Below, piece after piece: positions 11,732-22,619 of a stretch of DNA of 64,000 nucleotides (position 1 is its first letter; every line of letters starts with the position of its first letter). The stretch spans positions 43,447,880-43,511,879 of the forward strand of contig CM036197.1 of assembly GCA_020631735.1 (NCBI GenBank). Direction: 5' to 3'. The notes below the pieces were generated by a model, which saw only the letters and a list, made by a program, of their open reading frames with translations, ran no database searches and was not told the origin of the DNA. Position numbers and translations under genes: made by a program. The DNA comes from Saccharum officinarum (lineage: Eukaryota; Streptophyta; Magnoliopsida; Poales; Poaceae).

Positions 11732-14700
11732 TTACTCAAACAATTGCGGGTAGGTTTTTCTCAGATCCTCTTCTCGTTCCCAAGTAGCCTCTTCTGCTGT
11801 GTACCGATTCCATTGTACTTTACACATTTTGATTGTTCTACTTCTTGTGACTCTGTCCGCAGTCTCTAAAATTTTAACCGGAAACTCTTCATATGTAAGA
11901 TCCTCCTTAACAGTAAGTTCCTCTAATGGAATCTGCTCCTCTGGTACTCGTAAACATTTCTTCAATTGAGACACATGGAACACATCATGTACACCTGCCA
12001 AACTTTCAGGTAATTCCAACTGATATGCCACTTCACCACGTCTCTCTATAATCTTGAAAGGTCCAATATATCTTGGTGCCAATTTACCCTTCATGTTGAA
12101 CCTTCTCACACTCCTCATTGGCGATACTTTCAAATATACATAATCCCCTACCTCAAAAGTCAACTCCCTTCTGCGAGTATCAGCATAGCTTTTCTGTCTG
12201 GACTGTGCTATTTTTAGATTATCTCTAATCATTCTCACTTTCTTTTCAGCATCCTTTAATACATCAGGCCCATACACTTGACTCTCCCCTGTCTGATTCC
12301 AGAATAACGGGGTTCTACATTTTCGTCCATACAGAGCCTCAAACGGTGCCATTTGAAGACTCTTCTGATAACTATTGTTATAAGAGAACTCTGCGTAAGG
12401 CAAACTCTTATCCCAACTAGTACCATATTGTAAAGCACAAGCTCTCAACATATCTTCCAATATCTGATTAATTCTCTCCGTTTGACCATCTGTCTGAGGA
12501 TGATAAGCTGTACTAAAATTTAATTTGGTTCCCAATGATTCATGTATCTTTTGCCAATAATGAGATGTAAACTGAGTACCTCGATCAGACACAATCTTTT
12601 TAGGTACTCCATGTAGACTCACTATTCTTTCCATATACAATTCTGCCAACTTTGCACTGCTATATGTAGTCTTCACAGGCAGAAAATGAGCAACCTTAGT
12701 CAGACGATCCACTATCACCCAAATTGAATCATATCCTCTTTGAGTCCGTGGCAACCCAACTATAAAATCCATACCAACCTCTTCCCATTTCCACTCGGGT
12801 ATCTGCATAGGCTGTAACAATCCTGCAGGTCTCTGATGTTCCGCTTTCACTCTTTGACAAGTATCACACAAAGCAACATACTCAGCAACATCTCTTTTTA
12901 AACCATACCACCAATATTTCTCTCTCAGATCCAAATACATTTTAGTACTCCCCGGATGTATGGAATAAGCTGACTCATGAGCTTCACGCAGAATTACCAT
13001 TCTGATATCCTTATCTTCAGGCACACACAGCCTTTTTCCAAACCATAGCGTACCATTATCATCCTTACGGAACCCTGGAGATTTACCTTTCGCTATGTTT
13101 TCAGCTATCTCCCTCAACTTTTCATCCTTCTGCTGACCTTTACGGATCTCTTGCTCTAGAGTAGGCTCTAATACTAATTCCACTGCATTGGTAGTAAATC
13201 CTAAGTTCAAATACTTGCACTCGGCACATAATTCCTTTGGCATAGACATTACTTGTATTTCATTTGCATAACTTTTCCTACTAAGAGCATCAGCAACAAC
13301 GTTGGCCTTTCCTGGATGATAATGCACCTCTAGATCATAGTCTTTTATCAACTCCAACCATCTACGCTGCCTCAAGTTCAGATCCGTTTGAGTGAAGATA
13401 TACCTTAAACTCTTGTGATCAGTGTATATATCACTCTTGTGTCCAATCAAATAATGTCTCCATATCTTTAATGCATGAACTACTGCAGCTAATTCCAAAT
13501 CATGAGTAGGGTAATTTAACTCATGCTTCCTCAACTGCCTCGATGCATATGCCACAACTCTACCTTCTTGCATCAGTACACATCCCAAACCCAATCGAGA
13601 TGCATCACAATAGATAGAGAAAGGTTTACTCAGATCTGGCAAAACTAAGACGGGTGCAGTCGTCAATCTCTTCTTTAGTTCCTCAAAATTAGCCTGACAC
13701 TTCTCGGACCACACAAACTTGGCATTCTTCTCCAATAATGCAGTCATTGGTTTTGCAAGCTTTGAAAATCCCTCTATAAATCTTCTATAATAACCAGCTA
13801 ATCCCAAGAAGCTACGGATCTCACTCACATTGATGGGTGGTTTCCAATTCAATACATCTTTCACCTTACCAGGATCTACTGATATTCCTCCATTAGAGAC
13901 AATGTGACCTAGAAAAGAAACTTCCTTCAACCAAAACTCACATTTACTCCTCTTTGCATATAGTTGGTGTTCTCTGAGCTTCTGCAAGACCAACCTCAAA
14001 TGTTCCGCATGTTCTTCCTCAGTCTTGGAAAATACTAGAATATCATCGATGAATACCACTACAAACTTATCCAGATATTCCATGAACACCTTATTCATTA
14101 AGTACATGAAGTATGCAGGGGCATTAGTCAAACCAAAAGACATCACCGTATACTCATACAACCCATACCGTGTAGTAAAAGCTGTCTTTGGTACATCACT
14201 AGCACGAATCTTCAACTGATGATATCCAGAACGAAGATCAATCTTGGAAAATACACAAGCTCCTCTCAACTGATCAAACAGGTCATCAATCCTAGGCAAT
14301 GGGTACTTGTTCTTAATAGTAACCTCATTAAGAGACCGATAATCTACACACATCCTCTGAGTTCCATCTTTCTTATCCACAAAAATCACTGGTGCTCCCC
14401 AAGGTGAAGAACTAGGACGAATAAAACCCTTATCCTGCAACTCCTTAATTTGTTTCTTAAGTTCTTCTAATTCATTTACTCCCATTCTATATGGACGCTT
14501 AGCTATAGGTGCAGTTCCAGGTAATAATTCAATAATAAATTCAATGTCACGGTCTGGTGGCATACCTGGCAATTCCTCTGGAAACACATCTGGAAACTCC
14601 TCCACAACTGGATCTTCCTGGTTGGCACCATCATTGAGCTGGTTCACTGTAGCAGTCTCTTGTTTTTGCACTTTTACTTCAACCTTGATTCTATCACCCT

Positions 14701-15214
14701 TTGGTGTTGTCAGTACAACTGATTTATCCTTACACTGAATCTCTGCTTGTTGTTGCATCATCCAATCCATTCCCAATATAAGATCAATCCCAGCTGTTCT
14801 CAATACTATCGGGCTAACTGTAAACTCTACCCCCCTTAAGTTGAGACTAATCGGAAGACAGCGATAAGATGCTGGCATGCTTCCACCAGGTGAGTTTACT
14901 AAGATAGGGTTCTTCATGGCACATAAATGGATTCTATGTATTCTAACAAATGATTGCGATATGAAAGAATGTGATGCTCCAGAATCAAAAAGTACAGTGG
15001 CGGGAGTAGAGTGAACATCGAACGTACCAAGCATAACTTCTGGCTCCTCCACTGCAGTTTCCTGGGACAAGTGATTCACCCTTCCTGAGTTAGGTGCGGT
15101 CTTCTGGTGGCTGCTCTGTCTCTGGGGAGTCTGCTGGTTAAGCTTCTCCGGGCAATTGTAAGACAAGTGACCTTCTTTTCCACATCGGAAACACTTGTTG
15201 GGGTATTGGGAGCA
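11732..15214 (-). CDS. pol: Element B pol polyprotein
   Basis: The frame is open from just after a TAG at 15217-15215 to the stop at 11732. It begins with the CCHC zinc knuckle ([14 protein letters not shown]), which belongs to the gag end. Then come aspartic protease ([11 protein letters not shown]), reverse transcriptase ([16 protein letters not shown]), RNase H (YCDAS, ELAAV, YTDHKSL), integrase with HHCC finger (a CDTCQRVK block) and the catalytic Asp, Asp and Glu (the last in DGQTERIN), and a C-terminal chromodomain-like segment ending TYPQLFE. All catalytic residues I can place are present and there is no internal stop. The only defect is that the frame is offset by one base from gag at a run of four C near 15200. 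It would produce the enzymes for copying and integrating the element. Confidence 0.93.
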   Translation of the reverse strand, partial: CSQYPNKCFRCGKEGHLSYNCPEKLNQQTPQRQSSHQKTAPNSGRVNHLSQETAVEEPEVMLGTFDVHSTPATVLFDSGASHSFISQSFVRIHRIHLCAMKNPILVNSPGGSMPASYRCLPISLNLRGVEFTVSPIVLRTAGIDLILGMDWMMQQQAEIQCKDKSVVLTTPKGDRIKVEVKVQKQETATVNQLNDGANQEDPVVEEFPDVFPEELPGMPPDRDIEFIIELLPGTAPIAKRPYRMGVNELEELKKQIKELQDKGFIRPSSSPWGAPVIFVDKKDGTQRMCVDYRSLNEVTIKNKYPLPRIDDLFDQLRGACVFSKIDLRSGYHQLKIRASDVPKTAFTTRYGLYEYTVMSFGLTNAPAYFMYLMNKVFMEYLDKFVVVFIDDILVFSKTEEEHAEHLRLVLQKLREHQLYAKRSKCEFWLKEVSFLGHIVSNGGISVDPGKVKDVLNWKPPINVSEIRSFLGLAGYYRRFIEGFSKLAKPMTALLEKNAKFVWSEKCQANFEELKKRLTTAPVLVLPDLSKPFSIYCDASRLGLGCVLMQEGRVVAYASRQLRKHELNYPTHDLELAAVVHALKIWRHYLIGHKSDIYTDHKSLRYIFTQTDLNLRQRRWLELIKDYDLEVHYHPGKANVVADALSRKSYANEIQVMSMPKELCAECKYLNLGFTTNAVELVLEPTLEQEIRKGQQKDEKLREIAENIAKGKSPGFRKDDNGTLWFGKRLCVPEDKDIRMVILREAHESAYSIHPGSTKMYLDLREKYWWYGLKRDVAEYVALCDTCQRVKAEHQRPAGLLQPMQIPEWKWEEVGMDFIVGLPRTQRGYDSIWVIVDRLTKVAHFLPVKTTYSSAKLAELYMERIVSLHGVPKKIVSDRGTQFTSHYWQKIHESLGTKLNFSTAYHPQTDGQTERINQILEDMLRACALQYGTSWDKSLPYAEFSYNNSYQKSLQMAPFEALYGRKCRTPLFWNQTGESQVYGPDVLKDAEKKVRMIRDNLKIAQSRQKSYADTRRRELTFEVGDYVYLKVSPMRSVRRFNMKGKLAPRYIGPFKIIERRGEVAYQLELPESLAGVHDVFHVSQLKKCLRVPEEQIPLEELTVKEDLTYEEFPVKILETADRVTRSRTIKMCKVQWNRYTAEEATWEREEDLRKTYPQLFE

Positions 15215-16149
15215 CTAGTCTTCATAGGAGTGTTATTGGAAGGACCCTGACGCTGTGCTTGATTTCCATTCTGCTGCGGTGGACGTTGGTTGCTATTCTG
15301 TGGCTGGAATGGGGGACGTTGCGGAAACTGTCCACGGAATGGGACCTGACCACGATTCCACTGTCCAGAGAGAGGCCTCTGCTGAGTATTCTGCTGAAAA
15401 CCAGTACGCAGACGGGTGTTGCTATTAGAGGCTTGTCCCTGTAACCTCTTTCTCTTTGCATCCATTTCCTTGCGCTTGCTATCCACCACGATAGCGCGGT
15501 TTACAAGCGTCTGAAAATTAGGGTAGGTATTGGACATCAACTGCAACTGTAGTCCATCATATAATCCCTTCAAGAAGCGGCGCTGCTTATCATTGTCATT
15601 GGCCACCTCATGTGGAGCATATCGTGACAATTGAGCAAACTTGTCACGGTACTCAGCTACAGTCATTGACCCTTGGGTCAGGTTCCTGAATTCCTCCGCC
15701 TTCAACTCTATCATTCCTTCAGGTATATGGTATGCCCTGAAGTTCTCCCTAAACTCCTGCCAGGTGACTGCAGGAGCATTGGCAGGACGACCATACTCAT
15801 ATGACTCCCACCAATCCTGAGCTTCTCCCTGAAGTTGCCCAGAAGCAAACAACACCTTCTGTCGGTCATCACATTGGGCAATAGTGAGTTGTTTCTCCAC
15901 AGCACGAAGCCAATCATCGGCCTCCAAAGGATCAGCAGCATGTGTGAACACTGGGGGACGACCCTTCAAAAACTCACCACGCTTATCACGTGGTTGAGCC
16001 CCAGCAACTGGCTGATTTTGCTGATTTTGCACTAGTTGCTGCATCAACTGCGTCTGTACCGCCAACAGTTGCTCAATAGTTGGTGGCGGTGGTGGTGGTG
16101 GATTTGGGGGAATGTTTCCACGACCTCTGCCTCTTCCTCTTCCGGCCAT
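15076..16149 (-). CDS. gag: Element B gag (capsid/nucleocapsid)
   Basis: I chose the ATG at 16149, which gives [12 protein letters not shown]; the upstream in-frame codons add seven residues with no support. An Arg/Gly-rich start and a proline run are followed by the retrotransposon gag domain ([10 protein letters not shown] to QRRFLKGL, about residues 100-200), then a basic, Gln/Asn/Pro-rich tail. The expected zinc knuckle is not in this frame but in the pol frame, because the frames part at about 15200-15214. Codons from there to 15076 are therefore probably an out-of-frame tail. Gag would form the cytoplasmic virus-like particle. The ATG is immediately preceded by GGCAG, a possible splice acceptor. 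Confidence 0.88.
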   Translation of the reverse strand: MAGRGRGRGRGNIPPNPPPPPPPTIEQLLAVQTQLMQQLVQNQQNQPVAGAQPRDKRGEFLKGRPPVFTHAADPLEADDWLRAVEKQLTIAQCDDRQKVLFASGQLQGEAQDWWESYEYGRPANAPAVTWQEFRENFRAYHIPEGMIELKAEEFRNLTQGSMTVAEYRDKFAQLSRYAPHEVANDNDKQRRFLKGLYDGLQLQLMSNTYPNFQTLVNRAIVVDSKRKEMDAKRKRLQGQASNSNTRLRTGFQQNTQQRPLSGQWNRGQVPFRGQFPQRPPFQPQNSNQRPPQQNGNQAQRQGPSNNTPMKTSAPNTPTSVSDVEKKVTCLTIARRSLTSRLPRDRAATRRPHLTQEG

Positions 16150-16841
16150 CTGCCACCCATAAACATGCAAACTTTAAGAATTCCATGATTTCAACCACTT
16201 ATAAGATTAAGAAGGAGATCTGAAAATTTTCTGGACGAGTAGCATTGTTGACAGTTCAGTATTTCAATCATATCTCGAGCTACAGAAATCCAAAAGAGGC
16301 GTGCCTTATATGGTTGGAAAGCTTATGAAATTATCCACAATTTCTATTCAGACCTCAAGATCAAATTCTGTCGTTAAGTCTATGAAAAATAAGGCGTAAC
16401 AGAAACTGTTCCAGATTCCAGACTGTGCAGAAACTTTAACTTGTAAAAATTATATCTCTCGAACCAGATCAGATAAAAAGGTGATTCCAGTGGCATTTGA
16501 AAGATGCTTGAGTCTAGTTTCTCTCATAAAAATTTCATAAATGTTGCACGAACCGTTTTTAAACTATATCAGAAACATTGAAGACTGCTCCAGAAAACAG
16601 CAAGGACAGAAACGTGATAATATCAAACCCAACTATTATTCCTTGACTATTAAACTTATTATTCTTAAGAATGGAACTTGTAGACATGCCTACAAGTCCC
16701 GACACTCAAACAAAGATCCAACTCACACATAAGCATAATAATAAAGCAACTAGCACACCAAGGTTCAAACCACACGACAGACTCGACTGACTCAACTGAC
16801 GTTACTAAGAACGTTCTTATTACATAAAGGACTCCTACTTC
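16150..16841 (-). other. Spacer between extra ORF and gag in element B
   Basis: About 690 bp without a convincing ORF. The minus strand includes ATAAGCTTTCCA and TCTGGAACAGTTTCTG blocks that resemble element A's leader. A ribosome leaving the upstream ORF would not easily reach gag across this distance, so gag probably needs its own mRNA or re-initiation. Confidence 0.6.
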
Positions 16842-17696
16842 CTAAGGAAGTGGCTCATGCTCTAATGTCTCATAAATCTTGGGCATGCCTTGGTTTGCTC
16901 GGAGCTCATCAATGGTTGCTTGGCACCTCTTGATAGTCTTCCCTTGTGCCTTCACCATCTCTTCTAGCTGCAGCTTCCTATCCATCATATCATAGACAAA
17001 GTCCACCATCACCCGAGGTAGTGGCTCTAGCTGCACTGGATCTGTCATAGCCCATCCAAGTTCGGGGTGTGCACGAGGAAAGAAGCGATAAATGTCATGC
17101 TTCATAAGGTTAAAGCGAAGATAGCGGAGACCCATACATGCTTCAAAAGCAGCATCTTCAATGCTATCCTCTATAGTAGCTCGATGTCCCACGTGAGAGA
17201 ACATCCTGTCCAGCTGATATGCTCCCTTGTCTTCCTTATGGGCAAAGATGCTTGCCCTTGCCTTCCAGTACGTGTCCTCCAGTGGATGAGTGTACTCCCA
17301 GCAGACGTACTCCACAGCTGGATGCCAGTCAGCGAAGTAATCAGTGAGCATCCCCACCAGGCGAAGATGAGAGACAGCATTCCCTCCATTCCTGTGGTAG
17401 ATCCTCACAGTCCACCCCATTGGAGCAGGTGGCATATCTTCAGGAGCTTCATATGATGGAGGCGGGGGTTGTACTCCTTCATTAGCTTCCTCTTCATCAT
17501 CTTCAATCTTGACGATTTCTGGATCTTCTTCAGGCTCAGGCTCTTCCTGAGGAGGTGCTGGTGCTTGGACTGGTGTCACAGGAGTCTGCTCCTGTTCCTG
17601 AGGTTCTGGCTCTTGTGGCTCTTCAGTTACATGCAGAGCACGAGGTGGGTAGTATCCTCCAGAGCTAATGCGGGCAGTCTTACGGTCACGGGCCAT
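16842..17696 (-). CDS. Extra sense ORF upstream of gag in element B (284 aa, unknown function)
   Basis: An intact ATG ORF in the sense orientation between the primer-binding site and gag, where standard Tekay maps have only leader. Residues 1-20 are basic. Residues 25-90 are acidic and proline-rich (EPQEPEPQEQEQ, EIVKIEDDEEE) and probably disordered. Residues 94-235 look folded and aromatic-rich (GWTVRIYHRNGG, EYVCWEYTHPLEDTYWKA, RFFPRAHPELGW). Residues 240-270 form a likely coiled coil (KLQLEEMVKAQGKTIKRC). There is no zinc finger, protease or polymerase motif, no signal peptide and no membrane segment. The ATG directly follows a pyrimidine-rich stretch ending CTGTAG, a plausible splice acceptor. 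I do not recognise the family. It could be an accessory particle or silencing-related protein or a captured host domain; all of these are speculation. Confidence 0.75.
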   Translation of the reverse strand: MARDRKTARISSGGYYPPRALHVTEEPQEPEPQEQEQTPVTPVQAPAPPQEEPEPEEDPEIVKIEDDEEEANEGVQPPPPSYEAPEDMPPAPMGWTVRIYHRNGGNAVSHLRLVGMLTDYFADWHPAVEYVCWEYTHPLEDTYWKARASIFAHKEDKGAYQLDRMFSHVGHRATIEDSIEDAAFEACMGLRYLRFNLMKHDIYRFFPRAHPELGWAMTDPVQLEPLPRVMVDFVYDMMDRKLQLEEMVKAQGKTIKRCQATIDELRANQGMPKIYETLEHEPLP

Positions 17697-17870
17697 CTAC
17701 AGAATTTTTAGATGAAGTTAGAATAGAGGCAACATTTCGTAATAGAATGTGACATAAGAAGCATAAAAATTTATCAAATAACAAGAGCAAGATAGTGAGC
17801 ATAAAAATAGTGTAAAGATGATACTAAATCGACCATTCTTAGCTAGGCTTGCGTCCTACAGTCAACAAGA

Positions 17871-17882
17871 GCTCTGATACCA
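17871..17882 (-). other. Primer-binding site of element B (tRNA-iMet)
   Basis: Minus strand TGGTATCAGAGC, an exact match to the plant initiator-Met tRNA 3' end, three bases inside the LTR boundary at 17886. Confidence 0.9.
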
Positions 17883-19902
17883 ATTTGTCACACCCATTTA
17901 TCGAACAAATGGAATGCATACCCTTATGTGCGCCCAGAGATCAATCACACATAAGTTCACAAATTATAACAGAAGTATCATCACAAATGTTATTACATCA
18001 CGATATTTAAACACATAGTCTTAACATAAACATAGCGGAAGTATAAATAAAAATCTCTCGTGGTAGCTCCAGTCACAGGTACATTGACTGGTTGACAGCA
18101 AGACTAGTAATCTTCAGGGAAGTAGGCGTAGTAGTCACTATTACCTCCATCTGTTACCCATCCGGGATTTTTATCCAAGTAAAAGAAATAAACAAGCGTA
18201 AGTACATCTCGTACTCAACAAGTGTAACATGGGGTTCATGAGGCTCAAAAAGGCATATTCATTGGTTTATCAGCATGTAGCTTTTAGTTAGCATGATTTT
18301 AGCATAACAATAGCATCAAATTGTCTCAATATAAACATTAAACATATGATCCATGTGAAATGATTAATGAATAGCAAAAACATAATCATAAACAATTATT
18401 CAACTATTCCATAAGGGTCCAAGGCCACTCGTAACCGTGAGCACGGCTGTTATAACAGTTTTACACTCTGCAGAGGTTGTACACTTTCACTGTGAGTCGT
18501 GTTGCCCATATGCCCGGGTTAATTACTCCCAAAACACTTCCAAGGTGAGCAGGCAGGGAAACACTATGAAGTCTTTCGAAGGTTCGTCTAACAAGTTAGG
18601 GTCATTAGATTTCACTCGGCAAACAGATGTAGAGCCCCCCTTCCTGATGGCACAATAACACGCAGCCTATACACATGAGGACAGAGGCCGCACTATACCC
18701 GATTCGTCAAGCCATTCTTACGCCATAAAGGAATACCTCTAACAAGCTAGAAAAGGTCCTTCTATATGACTAAAGCCAGAGCCATATAGCCCCCACAGTT
18801 GTACTGTAAATCCCGGATTGTCGCTTATAGATGAGTCCTTATGGAGAGCAATTAGAGCATCAAAAGTAACCCCATGCTCTAGTACCCTTAAACAGTAATA
18901 AAATCATCTTTTAATGTTTATTGCATATTCCATTAGTCAAATTACATGATCATAGTCCATGTTTAAGCACTAGCCAAACTACTCAATGCAATTTAATAGG
19001 TACCAAGGTAAAGGATCAATCGCTAAGTCATCCTTAACAAGGAATAAATGCATAATGATATTAATTGCATAAGGTGAATAGGACAACAAGGATAATCCCA
19101 TGCTATACTTGTCTTGCTCAAACTGGTCCTGAAGATCTTGCTCATAGTAAAGCTCTTGATCTCCAACGAATTTCTCACCGTCTATACTCAATCAACCATT
19201 ATCAACAACACACATCCAGAGGCAATCATGCATATACAAACAAGACTATAATTAGAACAATACACCAACAGTAAGAAAATAAGATAAAAAGTCTTTAAAA
19301 TAAATCTACAACTCGCTAGGATCACACAGACGCAAAGATCACGAAAATCGGATCTAAAACGACAAAGTTATGAATTTCCAAAGATTTCCTATAGAAAAAT
19401 AAATACTTTAATATAAACTTGAAAATAAATTATCTCAAACCTACTGTACAGTTCTATCATCATGTAGAGCTCGCAAATATGAATCTAACGCAATTTGAAT
19501 GGATCAAATCGGAGTTAAAACGAAAATTCTACAACTAAAACAATCTGAATGGCAAAACTGTAAATATCAGAAAGCGTATTTTTCATTTACCGAGACGAAA
19601 TACGTTTTCAACCGATCAAAGCGTACTCTGAGTTTTACGTTTTAGGACTGCGGGTTCTATACTTAAAAACTTCAGGGTTTCTTTTGCAAAATCACCAGCG
19701 AACCGGTATCTTCTATTTACAGCCGTTAGATCTAAAACGAACGGTCCAGATTGGATCTAGGGAAAACGGGCGGCGCTCCGGCCGGAATCGAGCCCGACGG
19801 CGAGCTTCCACGGCGGCGCCATCGCTGGAAAAAGCTAAAACACGGCTCCGGCCACTATTCGACGAAAGGGATACACCGGGAGGTAGCTGGAAGCACGGCG
19901 AA

Positions 19903-19911
19903 CTCACCTCA
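19903..19911 (-). promoter_or_regulatory. Candidate 5' splice donor in element B leader
   Basis: The minus strand reads GAG|GTGAGT, a full match to the plant donor consensus, about 150 bp after the TATA box and conserved in the other LTR (10964-10971). It could splice the LTR leader to AG|ATG sites before the extra ORF (17697) or gag (16150). Confidence 0.45.
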
Positions 19912-20057
19912 GGCAAGAACTAGGGCACGGGGTGGACGAAGACGGCGGCGTGCTTGCGGTGGCGGGTATGGCGGCGGTGGCACGTGCGGTGGCTCGACGA
20001 AACGACCAAAACGGCTCAAAAGGGACGGGTTGGATGCGGAATAGCACAGGGGTCCCG

Positions 20058-20065
20058 TTTTTATA
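20058..20065 (-). promoter_or_regulatory. TATA box of element B 5' LTR
   Basis: Minus strand TATAAAAA in a GC-rich setting; likely the core promoter of the element. Confidence 0.65.
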
Positions 20066-20634
20066 GCCCGGAGGCGCGAGGAAACAAGGAAATAGGGAGA
20101 TTCGCGGCGGCGTCGGATCGGAGAAGAAGGAAACGACGGCGTCCGTTTTTGGAAAGCACCGGAGGAAGAAGAAGGAAAGGTTGAAAGAGACACTGACAAG
20201 CGGGACCCATATGTCAGCGGCTCAGGCGGAAAGAACGCGGCCGTGCGGGACGCGAGCGCGCGCGCGAGTTGGGCCGGCTGACCGCGACTCGGGCTCGGCC
20301 CAGGAGAAGAAGGAGGCCGCGGTGAAGAGATGGGCTGCCGGGCCGAAAGCGAGGAGAAAGGAAATTTTCTTTTTCTTTTTCCTTTTCAATAATTTCAAAG
20401 CATTTTCAAATGATTTTGGAATCAAATTTGAATTTGAATCAAACCACTCATCTCAAAAATTTAAATGCAACAGCATGAGTGCACAAACATGTTTCTACTC
20501 TTATATTTGATTTTAAATTTATAAAAATTATTCTTATTCTAAATTTGCATGCTTCACAAAAATAAATATAAAAATCATGTTTTTCCTATTTTTCTTCTTT
20601 TCGAATTTTTAGGGTGTTACAGTAGAAGCTCTCG

Positions 20635-20642
20635 CGCATGAG
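20635..20642. repeat. hAT target duplication, left
   Basis: CGCATGAG, repeated exactly at 21610-21617. An 8-bp duplication is diagnostic of hAT insertion. Confidence 0.95.
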
Positions 20643-21609
20643 TAAAGATGGCAACGGGCAAGAAAAACCCGCGTACCCGCGGGCACCCGACCTGGTGGGC
20701 GTGGATACGGGCGTGAACCTGTGCCCGCGGGCACGGGCACGGGTACAGAGTTGTGCCCAACGGGCAAGGGTAAACGGATAAGAAAATATGATGCCTGCAC
20801 CCGCAAACCCGCAAAACCCGCCTGACATGTGGAGCCAATACAGAAGAAGTATATATACTTGAGATTCTAGGGTTTCCATCCCAAATTCCCAATCGTTCCC
20901 ACTCCCACTCGGCCGCCGTCCCCTCACCTGACCCCGCCTCCCCACTTCGCCGTCGCTCCTCCATCCTCCTCAGTCGCGGTCGCGGCGGCCGACGTCGCTC
21001 CTCCACTCGCGGCGAGCGCGAGGCGCGGTTCCTCTACTTGCGGGCCGCCATCCTCGCCGCGCCGAAGCTCCGACCTAGGCAACCGTCCCCGCCGTGCCGA
21101 AGCTCCGCACCGCAGGCCACCATCCTCCACTCGCGGCACGCGCCTCCCCCAGATCCCCATTTGCGGCTCCCCAACGCTGGCCGTCGGACGCTGGCCTCCA
21201 CCGAGTCTCCGACGCCGGCCTCCACCGAGTCTCCTCGAGCGGGTGCCACGGCGGAGCGGCCACCGGATGACGGCGAGCCATCCTCCTCGATCCGCCCGCC
21301 GTCCTCATTGACCTCCCAAGCGGCTGCCTTCCTCGTCGCTAGCCCCGACGGCCACCTTCCTCTTCGGCTCTTCGCTCGCCTCAGCTGGCCGCCGTCCTCG
21401 TCGCTCGTCCTGGCTGACCGCCGACCTCGTTGACCTGCTGGAGGGCACACGGGCATGCCCGCGGGTGAGCCTTGCCCACGGATGGCGGGCACGAGCATAG
21501 GTTGCTGCCCGTGGCGGGTGGTGGGCACAGGTGCGGGCACGAGAATTTGCTCGCGGGCGCAGATGTGCGAAGTCAGTATCTGCACGGATATTGCCCGTTG
21601 CCATCTTTA
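20643..21609. mobile_element. Non-autonomous hAT element with GC-rich cargo (967 bp)
   Basis: The ends are 19-bp perfect terminal inverted repeats (TAAAGATGGCAACGGGCAA) bounded by the 8-bp duplication CGCATGAG. Both subterminal zones carry many GCGGGCAC/CCCGCGGG motifs, as expected for transposase binding. No transposase is encoded. The centre (about 20880-21430) is very GC-rich and starts like a 5' UTR and first coding exon. A plus-strand frame of 131 codons (21038-21433) is open but low-complexity (Ala/Pro/Arg/Ser), so coding is unproven. It may be a captured host gene fragment. Confidence 0.92.
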
Positions 21610-21617
21610 CGCATGAG
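21610..21617. repeat. hAT target duplication, right
   Basis: CGCATGAG, identical to 20635-20642. Confidence 0.95.
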
Positions 21618-22608
21618 AGCAGGCGCTGGCGATGGGGAAGCGGTCGAGCCTAACGTCCCTGGCCCCTATGACCTTGAATTCCTTCCCTTCTAATGCTCTG
21701 GCACAACCTTAGTGGCGCAGAAGCTAGCCGACCGTGAGTAGCCTCGAGCATGACCTTGGTTGTGTGGAGGCCTTCCATTGATCCCAGCGGCGCGGAGCCC
21801 AACTACAGGCGAGCTTAGGCAGACTGATGTGAAACTACTCGGAGCTGGATGTGAGGAAAAAGGGGCGTCAGACTCAAGGAGGGAGGGCAGTGGTTGGGGT
21901 CGTACATAAGGAAGAAGGGGCACCGAACTCAAGGAAGGAGTGTGGTGGTTGGTGCTGGACTCGAGGAAGAAAGGGCGAGGAGTGATGACTATGGTTGGGG
22001 ACGGATTCGAGGAAGAAGGTGTGCTTGGTATAATTCCACGCAATACCTTATTTGGAGAGGGAGCTTCCATTTTACAATGCCAAGGAATTGGGTTTCTGAT
22101 TCCAAATCACAATTCCACGTGCAACCATTCAACAGAATTTAGAAAAGCCAATTCCAATTCCTAATTCCATCAATATCTACGTTGAAACGGGGTGTAAGAT
22201 ACTTTGACTTAGTAGTTAGTACTGTGTTATAGAATTGTATTCTTTTCTAGACTAGGGAGTCTAATCTAAATAAACTCTCACTAGTACCGACCAAGCCAAG
22301 TGAGTTCATGTGTTGGCCACCTTAAACGAAAACTCAAATATAGCATTCTAGGAAGAATTTTAATTTCAAAACTAGATAATGAGCCAGACTTGACTTGCAA
22401 CATCTATTTGAAAAAATAGAGAATTTAGAGGTCCCTAAGTCCTTGTTTTGGACCGACAAAAAAAAACAGCTTAACATAAAATTCAATTGTTGCGGATGAA
22501 TTTTAATTAAGAAAAACTATAGTGTCAGATTCAAGCAAATTATGTCGTACTGCAGTATTAGCAGCTGCTTAAAAAAAATTAGAGGCCCATAGGCCCTTTG
22601 TTTTGGAT
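21618..22608. other. Unassigned intergenic stretch
   Basis: Continues the pre-insertion sequence left of the hAT. Around 22020-22190 there are several AATTCC/GGAATT words typical of decayed grass MITE ends, but I could not define terminal repeats. The minus-strand 126-codon ORF at 21690-22070 is Ser/Pro-rich and unsupported. I see no gene. Confidence 0.5.
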
Positions 22609-22619
22609 CGACAGTAAAA

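Larger units (their letters stand above)
9296..20621 (-). mobile_element. Element B: Tekay-type chromovirus (Ty3/gypsy), nearly intact
   Basis: Minus-strand order: 5' LTR (20621-17886), initiator-Met primer-binding site, extra 284-aa ORF, gag, pol (protease, RT, RNase H, integrase, chromodomain-like tail), polypurine tract, 3' LTR (11684-9296). The 3' LTR is cut at 9296 by element A; the missing 349 bp correspond to 17886-18234 of the other LTR and should lie upstream of this window. LTR copies differ by about a dozen substitutions, mostly transitions, plus a 2-nt CG-repeat change. The Tekay assignment rests on long LTRs, TGTAACACCC termini and pol order; a tree would settle it. Confidence 0.92.
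17886..20621 (-). repeat. 5' LTR of element B (2736 bp)
   Basis: Complete, from TGTAACACCC (minus strand, ending at 20621) to GGGTGTGACA (17886). It contains a TATA box at 20058-20065, a GC-rich leader and a donor-like GAG|GTGAGT at 19908/19907. The base after the LTR starts GTAGA, the expected target duplication; its partner is upstream of this window. Confidence 0.95.

Noticed and set aside
15195..15217. Programmed -1 frameshift signal in element B
   Set aside because: The site is not an X-XXY-YYZ heptamer and no downstream stem is obvious; a homopolymer deletion is simpler. Kept only as a lesion to check.
21984..22200. Additional MITE with AATTCC-type ends
   Set aside because: Repeated words are present but neither terminal inverted repeats nor a target duplication could be fixed.
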